From positions 40,517 through 104,516 of the forward strand of contig CAVUTF010000039.1 in NCBI GenBank assembly GCA_963744305.1: 64,000 nt of DNA, given 5' to 3'. This document shows, in pieces, positions 46,192-55,390 of this stretch (position 1 is its first letter; each line of letters begins with the position of its first letter). The translations under genes were made by a program, and so were the position numbers. The notes beneath the pieces were generated by a model, which saw nothing but the letters and a program-made list of their open reading frames with translations, was not told where the DNA came from and searched no databases. Source of the stretch: FEN-1219 sp963744305 (GTDB lineage: Bacteria; Pseudomonadota; Gammaproteobacteria; Steroidobacterales; Rariloculaceae).

Positions 46192-47238
46192 TTAGAACCA
46201 CTTGCGCTTTCGCGCGTAGATCACAACGCCGAGGACCGACGTGATCATGAGTCCGATCGCGAGCGGTAGACCCCAGCCCGCAGCGGGCATATCCCTGACA
46301 TTCATGCCAAAGAAACCCGTGATGAACCCTAAGGGCAAGAACATTGTCGAGACCACCGTCAGAGTGCGCATCGTGTTGTTGAGCTGCGTGTCGACGTTGT
46401 CCCGGTACATTTGGATCAGCTCGGAGCTTCGCTCATACAGGACGCCAAACTCCTTCTTGAGCCTGTTGGCATCGCTCTCGAGGTTCTTGGCTATGTGGCC
46501 GAAATCAGCACCAAGCACGTCCGGAGTTTCGTGAATCAGGATTTCGGCATAGTCGGTCGCGTACAGCAAGCTTCTTTCGAAAGGATTCAGTTCTCTGTGC
46601 AGGCGAATCACGTCTCGATAGACGGCGGCATCGGTGGTGCCGCGCAGCAAAACCTCTTCGGTATCCTGGATACGTGTGAAGAAACGCCGGAACAGCACGA
46701 GGTAATTGTCGATAAAGAAAGCCCTGAGCAATCGATACAGGAGGTGGTCGACTCCCTGGATTGTCCTCTTCCCGCTGAGGAGTTCGGCCCTCGCTTTGTC
46801 GGCAAGCTGCGCTATGTAGCGGTCTCCGAACAACAAGAGGAACGTCTTTCCGAGAATGATCGTGCCGACGGCCTCATGGAACCCATCCGTCTCGCCTTTC
46901 TTGATTAGCACCGCCGGTTCCTCGACGTCCGCGGCGCCTGCGGCTGGCTCGGTCCGCACGATGCAACGAAACTTCTTCAGCAGATATGTACCCGGCCCCG
47001 CTTCGGCCTCCAGCGGACTCGAGTCTTCGATTTGGTCCGCTATCGAGAGCGGCAACTCGAAGAATTCCAGGATTCTCGTCGTGGTTGTCACGTCGTGCAG
47101 GCGCGCAACCTGAATCCACGCGCACTCGTCTCGATTGACCTTCGAGAGAATCTCGTCCACGTCCCCGCTCGCGTAGTCATGCAGAGTGGTCTGCGAGAAC
47201 GTCAGCAGCCTGATGCTCGTGTGGGTGTCAGCGGCCAT
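46192..47238 (-). CDS. corA: CorA-family divalent metal transporter
   Basis: 348 residues. A large cytoplasmic N-terminal domain and a long helix (about 190-285) precede two C-terminal membrane segments. The signature GMN (about residues 311-313, in FITGFFGMNVRDMP) sits at the end of the first one and forms the selectivity loop. The C-terminus is basic (YARKRKWF), as in family members. It would import magnesium or related divalent cations as a homopentamer. The gene is less GC-rich than its neighbours. It stands alone, convergent with the partner-family gene. Confidence 0.93.
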   Translation of the reverse strand: MAADTHTSIRLLTFSQTTLHDYASGDVDEILSKVNRDECAWIQVARLHDVTTTTRILEFFELPLSIADQIEDSSPLEAEAGPGTYLLKKFRCIVRTEPAAGAADVEEPAVLIKKGETDGFHEAVGTIILGKTFLLLFGDRYIAQLADKARAELLSGKRTIQGVDHLLYRLLRAFFIDNYLVLFRRFFTRIQDTEEVLLRGTTDAAVYRDVIRLHRELNPFERSLLYATDYAEILIHETPDVLGADFGHIAKNLESDANRLKKEFGVLYERSSELIQMYRDNVDTQLNNTMRTLTVVSTMFLPLGFITGFFGMNVRDMPAAGWGLPLAIGLMITSVLGVVIYARKRKWF

Positions 47239-47250
47239 GGCTGCGCGCAG

Positions 47251-48270
47251 CTAGTAAATGGGGCCCATCGCCCTGTAGCCCATCGCGGGGTACGCTCCTC
47301 CCCAGCCCGGACCAAAGCCATAACCCACGGACACGCTGACCGAGACGTTGGGTCCCGTTAGATCGCGCGGCGCGGCGCGTTGCGAGGTGGAGCTCGATCG
47401 CGAAGAGGTCACCGCCGCGACGCCGGGATCGGCCGTCGCTTGCTCGTCGAGCTGGTAGAGAAACATCGCGGCCCCGGTGGGATCGGTGATCAGCGCAACG
47501 CGATTCTGGCCCGCCGCCTCGAAGTCGATCTCGGAAGGCTCGCGCAAGACTTTGCCTTTCAGTTGCCAAACGCGCACGAGAATTCCGCGCAGATCCGACA
47601 CGCCGACGTAGGGAGCCCAGCGCGCGGCGACCTGCGGTTGGTCGAGAGCGACCAACCCGGCGTTACGTTTGCCGTCCGATCTGAATACGGTGTAGTGCTG
47701 CTCCCCGACTTGCGCGTCCTCGCGCTCGTAGCCGATCACCTTCGCATAGAAATCGGCGGCGCCGTTGACGTCGTGGGTCCACAGCTCTGCCCAGCGCCAG
47801 CCGCTATAGCCTTGCGTGCCGCCGAGAGGGCGCTCGGGGACCACGAGCGAGACGGGTGCGCCCTGCGGGTCCTGGATCAGAGCGTAGCTGCCCCAGCCGG
47901 GCAGGTCGGTGATCTCTTCGTGGACCGTGGCTCCTAGCACCTTGGCCGCGGCGACCGACTCCTGCAGGTCGCGGACCGTAATCGCGGCGAGCCACATCGA
48001 CTCGGACGCGGTCGGAATGCGGTCTTCGATCTGGCTGATACCCGCGATCGGAACCCCGTTGCGCACGGCCATGAGCGCGCCCGTTGGGCTCGGCTGTATC
48101 TCCCACGTGAAGAGCTCCGAGTAGAAAGTGCTTGCCGCGGCTGCATCCTCGGTCAACAGACTGAACCAATAGATCTCGCCGGCCGCTTCGCCGCGAGTCG
48201 GCAACGTGGCGGCAGCGCCGATCAGCGCAGTCATTGCGAGAGTCCGCGAGAGCCGAATCGAGTACTGCAT
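47251..48270 (-). CDS. Secreted two-domain VOC (glyoxalase-fold) protein
   Basis: 339 residues with a signal peptide (TALIGAAATLPTRGEA). Two vicinal-oxygen-chelate domains follow: IYWFSLLTEDAAAASTFYSE and WAELWTHDVNGAADFYAKV, each with the beta-alpha-beta-beta-beta pattern ending in VSLVVPE or AMFLYQLD. The usual metal ligands (His/Glu) are not clearly conserved, and most VOC enzymes are cytoplasmic, so export is unusual. A Ser-rich tail and a Gly/Tyr end (GYGFGPGWGG) follow. AAGGAG precedes the ATG. The gene runs toward corA, 12 bases from its start. Confidence 0.82.
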   Translation of the reverse strand: MQYSIRLSRTLAMTALIGAAATLPTRGEAAGEIYWFSLLTEDAAAASTFYSELFTWEIQPSPTGALMAVRNGVPIAGISQIEDRIPTASESMWLAAITVRDLQESVAAAKVLGATVHEEITDLPGWGSYALIQDPQGAPVSLVVPERPLGGTQGYSGWRWAELWTHDVNGAADFYAKVIGYEREDAQVGEQHYTVFRSDGKRNAGLVALDQPQVAARWAPYVGVSDLRGILVRVWQLKGKVLREPSEIDFEAAGQNRVALITDPTGAAMFLYQLDEQATADPGVAAVTSSRSSSTSQRAAPRDLTGPNVSVSVSVGYGFGPGWGGAYPAMGYRAMGPIY

Positions 48271-48316
48271 GAGCTTCTCCTTCTTGTCGAGGCGCCATTA
48301 TGCCGACAAAGCAAGA

Positions 48317-48715
48317 CTACGGTTCGACTGCGGGAGGCGGCTCGAGCTCTTGGAGCTCGCGTGCATGGGAGGCCGACGACGGCTGGGCGCACATCATCAT
48401 GCGGGCGATACGGTTGACCGGCCCGCGCAGGATCAAGTAGGGCAGGATCGCGAGGAGGATCGCCACGAGGATCAGTTCGCCGGGATACACGAAGCGCAGC
48501 ACGAGAATTTGGTAGACGACATCGAGAACGATCGCGAACAAGGAATACCTGCCCGACGCTTTTCCATCCGTCCTTCGCCAACTCGGCGCGGTGCTGCGGA
48601 TCCGAGAGGATCGCCCAGAAATAAGCGCGGCCTGCCGGCCTTGGCGTCGCTTGATCCCATCGATGGTCGCGACGATCACTGCCATGAGCGGCTGAAGGAA
48701 TACCCGAAATTTCAT
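48317..48715 (-). CDS. Small membrane protein (three compensating frame breaks)
   Basis: About 132 residues. The open frame is misread in its middle: removing one base near 48660, 48625 and 48540 gives AYFWAILSDPQHRAELAKDG and restores the original frame. Two membrane segments are visible (IVLDVVYQILVLRFVYPG region and LILVAILLAILPYLILRG). It ends with RIARMMMCAQPSS and a soluble tail. Similar small proteins with this FWAILSDP core are common beside FGE and other membrane genes, but no function is known. The start lacks a clear ribosome binding site. Confidence 0.65.
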   Translation of the reverse strand: MKFRVFLQPLMAVIVATIDGIKRRQGRQAALISGRSSRIRSTAPSWRRTDGKASGRYSLFAIVLDVVYQILVLRFVYPGELILVAILLAILPYLILRGPVNRIARMMMCAQPSSASHARELQELEPPPAVEP

Positions 48716-48811
48716 CGGCCCACTTACCCGGTCGCGTCAGGTGCTCCACGAGAACGCTCAAGATATCGTCCGTATCGCGTGCCTCGCGTGGCGTCGCTCA
48801 GGTACAAGTTC

Positions 48812-49180
48812 TCATGATCGAGTTCCGGCGGCGGCGCCTTCAACCTCTTCGCGCCTCTGCTCCATGAGGTCTCGTTCCAAGAAATAGCTCAGGAACGTCC
48901 GGATCACGGCAATCGCGGCCAAGTGGCCGATCTGCTCCCACTCCGGCGAGATCGCGCTGCGCACGATGTCGGCTGCGAGCGCAAACTGCAGACCGAGCAA
49001 CAGCCACTTGCCGAAGCGAACCCAGACACGTTTGTGCCAACCATTTTCTGTATGCCTGCCGACCAAAGGCGCGAGCGTCCCGAGCAACGCTTGAAATGCC
49101 CCGAAGGCGACGATCAGCACGGCGATCGTCTCGACTGCGAGCGCAACGTTGCTTGCGACCAGCTTCAGTAGTTCTTCCAT
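48812..49180 (-). CDS. DUF1622 family membrane protein
   Basis: 122 residues with three hydrophobic segments (about 10-35, 57-80, 85-105), ending FLERDLMEQRREEVEG. The pattern VGRHTENGWHKRVWVRFGKWLLLGLQF is typical of DUF1622 proteins, whose role is unknown. GGAG lies 7 bases before the ATG, which comes 36 bases after the FGE stop on the same strand. Confidence 0.8.
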   Translation of the reverse strand: MEELLKLVASNVALAVETIAVLIVAFGAFQALLGTLAPLVGRHTENGWHKRVWVRFGKWLLLGLQFALAADIVRSAISPEWEQIGHLAAIAVIRTFLSYFLERDLMEQRREEVEGAAAGTRS

Positions 49181-49216
49181 TCGATACTCCGCGAACGGCT
49201 CGAGGCCGAGCTCGTC

Positions 49217-50211
49217 CTAGTGCGGCCGCGGTCGCACGATGCAGCGCAATCCCAAGTGGCAGGTGGACGTGTCGATCGGCGTGCGCCATTCGCGCCGCGG
49301 GCCGGTACCGTTGACAATAGTTCGGCGCGCACAAGTAAGAGCCGCCCTTGATGACCTTGCGTGGAATTCGGATCTCCGGCTGCGCCGGATCGAAACTGCC
49401 CTCGAGCGTTCCGCCTCTGGGATTCATTTGCCCACAACACGGGGACGCAAGCTCGCCGTGCCCTTGATACCAGTCGGTCGTCCACTCCCAGACATTGCCG
49501 GCCATGTCGTAGAGCCCGTAGCCGTTCGGCGGAAACGAGCCGACCGGAGCGGTTCGCTCGTAACCGTCTTGCAGCAGGTTCTGCCACGGAAACTCGCCTT
49601 GCCAGGTGTTCGCGAACGCCTTGCCGTTCGGCATCAGCTCGTCGCCCCAGACGAACTCGGCGCCGTCGCAGACCGCCGCGCGCGGCAAGCTCCCACTCCG
49701 CTTCGGTCGGGAGCTCCTTGCCCGCCCATTTCGCATAGGCTTCCACGTCTTCGAGCGCCACGTGCACGACGGGGTGATCCCACAGTCCCTGCAAGCGAGC
49801 TCCCGGGGCCGTACGGATGGCGCCAGCTCGCGCCCGCAACATACGTCCACCAGTTGTAGATGTTGCCGAGATCCACGCGCCGTTGCGGTTTCAGGAATAC
49901 GACCGAGGAGGGGACCAACAGCTCGGGTATCGCGCCCGGATAGTTCGCCGGATCGACGGGCCGCTCGGCGAGCGTGACGTAGCCGGTGGCTTCGACGAAC
50001 CGGCGGAACTCGCGATTGGTCACCGCGTAGCGATCCATCCAAAAGCCGTCGACGGTGGCTTCGTGCGCCGGAGCTTCCTCGGCGTAGTGATGATCCGAGC
50101 CCATCACGAACGTCGCTCCCGGCACCCAGCACATGTCCGGGTCCGGCGCCGGCCCCGGTGCCTGACGCCGTCGTGTTCTACGCGGCTGGGTTCGAGTGTC
50201 TCGCTTGCCAC
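49217..50211 (-). CDS. Formylglycine-generating enzyme (SUMF1/FGE family), catalytic cysteines present (frame breaks)
   Basis: About 325 residues after correcting breaks near 49279, 49670, 49810 and 50165. Family landmarks run in order: MCWVPGATFVMGSDHHYAEE, FWMDRYAVTNREFRRFVEAT, HPVVHVALEDVEAYAKW, LPTEAEWELAARGG, NGYGLYDMAGNVWEWTTDWY, and GGSYLCAPNYCQRYRPAAR. The two cysteines of the last segment (codons at 49329 and 49314) match the copper-binding pair of FGE, which converts the Cys of CxPxR in sulfatases to formylglycine. The corrected C-terminus is CHLGLRCIVRPRPH. The GTG at 50211 has AGAGG upstream; the exact N-terminus is uncertain. The sulfatase at 58066 is the obvious client. Confidence 0.85.
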
Positions 50212-50684
50212 AGAAGGACCTCTCAGACCGCGCGCACGTAAGACGGCAACGAACGCCACTACACCGACAACGATCATGGTAATCGAGATCAAATAGACCG
50301 GCGTGTGTCCAGGGGGTTTGCCGACTCCGGCGATCGCGGCGAAATCGCCGTGCCATAGATATCGCACCACTGCTCGAATACTGCCAAATCGAAATCAGCG
50401 AGCGCGAACACGCCGGTCGCGATCAACGCAAGGCCGACATAACGAGCGGCGTAGGGTCGACTAACCGCTGCAACTCCCTCCATCGTATTCAGCCGCTCGA
50501 AGAACTGCACGATCGTGAACCCGAAGCCGATCAGCGCGACCGACGTCCGCACCCAAGCCATGACCGTCCGCTCGAGCGCCAAACGCGTGCGCAGCCACGC
50601 AAAGTGGTTACCCGCGGTCAGCTGTACTTCAAAGTGCCTGGTGGCGTTTTCATGCGCGCTAGTTGCCACTGTCGACTCCGGCAT
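50104..50684 (-). CDS. DUF202 family membrane protein (two frame breaks, uncertain end)
   Basis: The first 100 residues are in one frame: FAWLRTRLALERTVMAWVRT, the DUF202 signature, then FGFTIVQFFERL and LALIATGVFAL. Breaks near 50400 and 50360 lead into the frame with VRYLWHGDFAAIAG, PPGHTPVYLISITMIVVG and AFVAVLRARGL, where the family normally ends. The open frame continues to a TGA at 50104, overlapping the FGE gene. The true stop is probably earlier, near 50220. Three membrane segments are expected. GGAG precedes the ATG. Confidence 0.75.
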
Positions 50685-50911
50685 GCATCAACTCCGAGCT
50701 CCGATCAGCCGCGGGAAAGCGTCGACATACCCACGCCTTCCCGCGCCGCTGGGCGCGTATACTCTGGCGTGCGAACCGCGCCACGCCAATGGGACTTTCG
50801 TCCATGTCGGCGACTGAATCAAAGCCATCGGGCAAATCTGCTCGCGCCGCACGCCGCAGCGTGGCACACTGCCCTCGAAAAAAAGAACCCGGCAAGCGCA
50901 AAGGCACCTTC

Positions 50912-51748
50912 ATGAATTCAATCACACGTCACAGTAACCTTCCTCTGATCCTTGCGGCGATCACTGCGCTCCTCGCCTTAGTGAGCGAGACCGTGCTCGC
51001 CCAAGACCACGAGCGCGGGAGCATCATGCTCGGCGCGTTCATCACGGATCGGGAATCCAGCACGCGCCTCGACTCGGATGACGGCGGCGAGGGTACCGAG
51101 ATCGACTTGGAGGACGACCTCGGCCTCGAGGGCTCGACCTCGGTCGCACGGCTCGGGGGCTACTTTTGGTTCAACGACCGGCATCGGATCGACCTCTCGT
51201 ATTTCGATCTTGCGCGCGACTCCACGAAACGGATCCAAGAGACGATCGAGTTCGGCGATCAGATTTTCGCGATCGACACCGTGCTCGAAGTGGAATCGAA
51301 CTTGGAAATCTTCAAGGCCGACTACACGTTTGCGGTCATGGAACGCGAGCGTGGCTACCTCGGTATCACGGGCGGATTGTATGTGGCAACCACATCGCTC
51401 GAGCTCCGTGTAGCCAACGCCGGAATTGGCGAAGAGTCGGACGTCACCGCGCCGTTGCCGGTGATCGGTGTGCGCGGTGACTACGAGATCACCGACAAAA
51501 TCACGCTCGGGGGAGCGTTGCAAATCTTTCGTTTCGCAGCCGACGACGTCGATGGCCATTTCAACGACTTTTACGTCGGCGCCGACTACGGGTTCACGGA
51601 GCGCTTCAAGCTCGGCCTCGCGTACAACCGCGTGTCGATGAACCTGAATGCGGTCGACGACGGAGAAGACGGAGGGCGCGAGGGCCGTGTGGACTGGGGC
51701 TACGACGGGTTCTTGCTCTACTTCAAGTACGACTTCGGGGGGCAGTGA
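50912..51748 (+). CDS. Outer-membrane beta-barrel protein, OmpW/porin-like
   Basis: 278 residues. The signal peptide ends SETVLAQD. The mature part is built of alternating hydrophobic strands and acidic loops (GTEIDLEDDLGLEGSTSVAR, GGYFWFNDRHRIDLSYFDL, DYEITDKITLGGALQIFRFA) and ends with the aromatic LLYFKYDFGGQ, typical of an outer-membrane barrel. No substrate can be assigned. The first 80 codons of the longer open frame are out of register with a signal peptide, so the ATG at 50912 is chosen. Confidence 0.78.
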   Translation: MNSITRHSNLPLILAAITALLALVSETVLAQDHERGSIMLGAFITDRESSTRLDSDDGGEGTEIDLEDDLGLEGSTSVARLGGYFWFNDRHRIDLSYFDLARDSTKRIQETIEFGDQIFAIDTVLEVESNLEIFKADYTFAVMERERGYLGITGGLYVATTSLELRVANAGIGEESDVTAPLPVIGVRGDYEITDKITLGGALQIFRFAADDVDGHFNDFYVGADYGFTERFKLGLAYNRVSMNLNAVDDGEDGGREGRVDWGYDGFLLYFKYDFGGQ

Positions 51749-51760
51749 GGTCGCGGCTCT

Positions 51761-52066
51761 TTAGAGCGCGAAGCTCACACCAATAGCGTAGCCCTGGACG
51801 ATCGCATCGAGAACGAACTGGTCGTCCTCGAAGTCCATTTGCAGTACGCGATAACCGAAGCGCAGCGTCGTCGCATCGGTGAGCCGGTAGCCGAAAACGG
51901 CCGAGAGGTTCGTGGCGAGCTCCGACGAGACGCCGAACCCGCCGATATCGCCGCGCAGAGTCACCGACCAGCGGTCGTTGAACGCGTGCGTGAAACGCGC
52001 GCCGACGAGTGTGTGCGCGGGCTCGAGGCATGTCGGGGAAAATTCGCGACGCGGTGATGGGACCAA
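51761..52066 (-). pseudogene. C-terminal fragment of an outer-membrane barrel protein
   Basis: About 85 residues resemble the last third of the neighbouring barrel protein: RWSVTLRGDIGGFGVSSELA, TTLRFGYRVLQMDFEDDQF and IVQGYAIGVSFAL match in spacing KWNWTTRANIGAGGSDL, GFKVLGIDYEEPSANG and ILGGTIGYAFD at 52620-52843. No signal peptide or N-terminal barrel half is present; the first 20 residues look accidental. It is an inverted, truncated paralogue next to the complete gene, probably left by duplication and decay. Confidence 0.65.
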
Positions 52067-52135
52067 AGACCGAATACATGGCGCTGCGCTCGTTTGCTAG
52101 CATCACGCCTCGTTTTTTTTGCAGAGCGGACGCCG

Positions 52136-52843
52136 ATGTATTCCAAAGTCTTGTTGGTCTCGACGTTGATCATCGTTGCGCCGCTCGCTAGCGCCCAGGA
52201 CTGGGATTGGTCGTTTACGCCTTATCTGTGGGCGGCCGGAATCGAGGGCGATTCGGGTCTCGGCCAGATCCAAACCGACATCACCGTCGAGTTCGCCGAT
52301 TTCGCCGATGTGTTCGCCGGGGCGTTGCTTCTGCACGTGGAAGCTCAGCAGGACGCCTATGGGCTCTTCGGCGACGTCGTGTTCCTTTCGCTCGAAACCG
52401 ATCCCGAGACCAGTAACACCGGCGGACGCACGGAGACTCAATTCGATTCGACGATCGTCGAGGCCGGCTATCTCAGGAAAGGCTCGGGGCTCGGTCTCGA
52501 GCTCGGCATTCGTTATTGGGATTTCGAATTGGAGCTGCGGCCCACGACTTTGCCAAGCGTCGAACGGAGCCAGGATTGGATAGACGGTTTCGTCGGTCTG
52601 CGATTTTCACGCGAGATCAACGACAAGTGGAACTGGACGACGCGCGCCAACATCGGGGCCGGCGGATCCGATCTCACTTTTGGAGTCGGGCTAACGTTCG
52701 GCCGCGAGTTCAACTCCGGCAGTCAGTTCATGGTGGGCTTCAAGGTGCTCGGTATCGACTACGAAGAGCCGTCCGCAAACGGCATCCGGTTCGTCCTCGA
52801 CACGATGATCCTCGGCGGGACGATCGGCTACGCGTTCGACTGA
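52136..52843 (+). CDS. Outer-membrane beta-barrel protein
   Basis: 235 residues. The signal peptide ends PLASAQD. DWDWSFTPYLWAAGIEGDSG is a family start seen in many uncharacterised outer-membrane proteins of Proteobacteria; the rest alternates strand and loop and ends MILGGTIGYAFD. The function is unknown. A run of T precedes the gene at 52113-52120. The ribosome binding site is weak. Confidence 0.8.
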   Translation: MYSKVLLVSTLIIVAPLASAQDWDWSFTPYLWAAGIEGDSGLGQIQTDITVEFADFADVFAGALLLHVEAQQDAYGLFGDVVFLSLETDPETSNTGGRTETQFDSTIVEAGYLRKGSGLGLELGIRYWDFELELRPTTLPSVERSQDWIDGFVGLRFSREINDKWNWTTRANIGAGGSDLTFGVGLTFGREFNSGSQFMVGFKVLGIDYEEPSANGIRFVLDTMILGGTIGYAFD

Positions 52844-52887
52844 TTGCGCTAGCCGCGCTGCATATCAGGGAAGGCGAGGTTGAGCTC

Positions 52888-54084
52888 TCACATCCCCCAG
52901 GCGTTGCCGAACGTCAGGTAGATGGCGGTGTCCTCGGGGCCGCGCGCAACGTCGATGCCGCCGGCGAGACCGAGTTGCCGCGAGAGCAGATAGCGAAACC
53001 CCGCGCCTATGTTGTACGCACGGTCGGCCTCGTCGAGTCCGTCGAGATCTTTCGCGGCCCCGCCGACGCCTGCGAAACCCACGACGCTCCAACGCTCGTC
53101 AATTTTCCAGCGCGGCTCGATCTCGGCCGTGAACACATGATTGCCGAGATAGCGCAAGATCGGAATGCCGCGCAGCGACACCCAAGGCTCCGAGTAAAAC
53201 GGTGCGTCCTCTTCCGCGAACGCGTATTCCAGGCGCAGGCCGATCGTCAACCGCTGCTCGTTGAGTTGCCAATACTGGAAGCTGGCCGCATTGAACTTGG
53301 CATAGTCGAAATCCCCTCCGAGCGACTCGGAGAAATAGGAGACCGCGAAACCCGCGCGCATGCCTTCGTTCGGCGTGAAGGTGTTGTCGCGCGAATCGTA
53401 GTCGAGCAACGCGGCGAGACCTGCATCCACGGTGCTACCCAGCCCGAAGGGGTCCGGAATGAAGTCGAACGTCACGTTGGTCGTTAGCAACTGATATCGC
53501 ACGCCGGCGAACAGCAGCGAATCACCGAGCCTGAACTTCGCCTGCTGCACGAGGATTTCGCCTTCGATGTTGAAGCGCAGCGGCTGATCGCTCAAATCGC
53601 CAAACGCCTCGCTGCCATAGAAGTCGAGGTTCACGGAAGCCGAGCCGAGCACGCCCATGTAGCGAGTCCGCCCGCCGTTCCATACCGCAGAATGCGCGCC
53701 CGCAACCGCCCAACTTTCCTTATCGGTAAAAGCGATGCCGCCGCCCGTCATGGTCGGCGGATTGTTGGCAGGATTCTTGGGGTCTCCGGGTACTTTGGGA
53801 GGATGAAAATAGACGATGGCGCCCACGAGTCCCACGCCGAGCGTCGGATCGTTGGCCGGAATGACAACAGGCACGAAACCGCTGGCGCCCCCGCCGTCGC
53901 CGCCGGCCGTCACATCGAAGCGGCCGTCCGACGGGTCTATGAAACCGCTCAAGAAGCCGCCGTCGTCCGCCTCCGCCGTCGGTTCGGTCTCCTCGGGAGC
54001 CGTGGCACAGGCGACGACTAGGAACGGGGCGAGCGTCAGCACGAAGCCCCTACCAGGAGAGGTCAATACGTTCAGTTTCCGCAT
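52888..54084 (-). CDS. Omp85-superfamily (BamA/TamA C-terminal) outer-membrane lipoprotein
   Basis: 398 residues from the ATG at 54084; a TTG at 54108 is the longest start. The lipobox LVVAC at residues 22-26 gives a lipidated Cys followed by an acidic linker (EETEPTAEADD). The rest is a single barrel resembling the surface-antigen domain: PANDPTLGVGLVGAIVYFHP, LLDYDSRDNTFTPNEGMRAG, and WVSLRGIPILRYLGNHVFTA, with the VRGF-like loop RGIPILRY. No POTRA domains are present, so it is not an assembly factor of the usual type. Its role is unknown. Confidence 0.82.
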   Translation of the reverse strand: MRKLNVLTSPGRGFVLTLAPFLVVACATAPEETEPTAEADDGGFLSGFIDPSDGRFDVTAGGDGGGASGFVPVVIPANDPTLGVGLVGAIVYFHPPKVPGDPKNPANNPPTMTGGGIAFTDKESWAVAGAHSAVWNGGRTRYMGVLGSASVNLDFYGSEAFGDLSDQPLRFNIEGEILVQQAKFRLGDSLLFAGVRYQLLTTNVTFDFIPDPFGLGSTVDAGLAALLDYDSRDNTFTPNEGMRAGFAVSYFSESLGGDFDYAKFNAASFQYWQLNEQRLTIGLRLEYAFAEEDAPFYSEPWVSLRGIPILRYLGNHVFTAEIEPRWKIDERWSVVGFAGVGGAAKDLDGLDEADRAYNIGAGFRYLLSRQLGLAGGIDVARGPEDTAIYLTFGNAWGM

Positions 54085-54349
54085 CACGCCGTGTCGACGT
54101 TCGGCCAATCGCGCCTAGACATAGACATTCCCTCCAGCCTGCGCCCTCGGACTTTCGTCTTATAGCTTCCGGCGCCGGCGTCCCGGTACGCTGACGCGGC
54201 GTTCCCTTGACCGGGCCCCATATACCCGCCGACACGAGTATACGGAAGGGAAGCTCGTAGTCGACTTCAGGGCGACTCGCGCGGGAGCTGCGTGCGTGTC
54301 GCTGAAACGCCTACGGCGGACCAACCACAAACAACAGCAGGAGACGTCG

Positions 54350-54787
54350 ATGTACTTGGATTCACCGAATAGACGGCTGCGGCGCCCGGCCCTCGGGTTG
54401 ACAGCGTTGTTGGCTTGCGGAGTTGTATCGGCGGACGACTTGACGCGCTCCGACTCGCTGCTTTGCTATGCATTCTCTGCAACGCGTTGCGAGCTCGACG
54501 GAACATGTGAGGCCAAAGAGCCCTGGCTCCTCAATCTCCCGGATTTCGTCAAGCTCGATCTCGCAACGAAGCGGATATTGACCACCGAAGCGAGCGGTGA
54601 CGCGGGGGAAACCCCGATTCGAACGGTGGAGCGCGCGAACGGGATAATTCTGCTACAGGGCGTGCAGAACGAGCGCGCGTTCAGTTGGCTCATCACGGAA
54701 GCAACCGGGGAAGGGACGCTCACCGTGAGCGCGGCCGCCGCGGGGCTCACGGTGTTCACCGTATGCACAGCCATCGACAAGCTCTAG
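54350..54787 (+). CDS. Small secreted protein, function unknown
   Basis: 145 residues. A basic start (MYLDSPNRRLRRPALG) leads a signal segment ending GVVSADD. The mature part has cysteines in LLCYAFSATRCELDGTC and a late C in VFTVCTA, so a disulphide-bonded periplasmic protein is likely. The domain is not recognised. GGAG lies 8 bases before the ATG. It shares the strand with the next gene, 32 bases away. Confidence 0.7.
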   Translation: MYLDSPNRRLRRPALGLTALLACGVVSADDLTRSDSLLCYAFSATRCELDGTCEAKEPWLLNLPDFVKLDLATKRILTTEASGDAGETPIRTVERANGIILLQGVQNERAFSWLITEATGEGTLTVSAAAAGLTVFTVCTAIDKL

Positions 54788-54819
54788 CACCGGCCGGAAA
54801 TTCCTCTAGGAGATTGGTC

Positions 54820-55326
54820 ATGAAGCACCTATCAGCGCTTGTGTTGTTAGTCGGCGCGCTGCAATTCGGCGAGCTCGCCGTCGCACAACAGTTGTCTTCC
54901 TCGCTCGGTCTGGTCGTCTACCCGAGCAACGGTCAGGCGCCGGATCAGCAGGCCAAGGACGAAGGCGAATGCTACCAATGGGCCGGGCAAACTACGGGCG
55001 TGGATCCTGCGAATCCGCTTGCGGGCGTTCAGACGGCACAGGCCCCGCCGCCACCCCCACCCGGCGGCGCGGTCGCGGGAGGAGCGGCACGAGGTGCTGC
55101 CAAGGGCGCCATCATCGGCAACATCGCGGACGAGGATGCGGGCGAATACGCGCTCGCGGGCGCAGTGATTGGGGGCGCAAGAGGCTCGAAGCGGGCCTCG
55201 CAACAGCAGGCGCAATCCCAGCAGCAAGCCGGCGCGCAGAACCAGGCCATGGCGCAAGAGCGGATCACACTCTTCAAGAATGCCTACAGCGCCTGCATGG
55301 AAGGGCGCAAGTACACGGTCAAGTAG
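54820..55326 (+). CDS. Secreted glycine-zipper-like protein
   Basis: 168 residues. Signal peptide ending GELAVAQ, then a soluble part (DEGECYQWAGQTTGVDPANP), a Pro-rich stretch, a glycine-zipper region (GGAVAGGAARGAAKGAIIG and GAVIGGARG) with small residues at every fourth position, and a Gln-rich tail ending SACMEGRKYTVK. Similar YMGG-like proteins are outer-membrane-associated and of unknown role. TAGGAG precedes the ATG. Confidence 0.72.
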   Translation: MKHLSALVLLVGALQFGELAVAQQLSSSLGLVVYPSNGQAPDQQAKDEGECYQWAGQTTGVDPANPLAGVQTAQAPPPPPPGGAVAGGAARGAAKGAIIGNIADEDAGEYALAGAVIGGARGSKRASQQQAQSQQQAGAQNQAMAQERITLFKNAYSACMEGRKYTVK

Positions 55327-55390
55327 CGTCGACCAATCTGTGATGCGGTAACGGAGCTGCCGGCTGGAATCATTAATCATCGGCGCTCTT

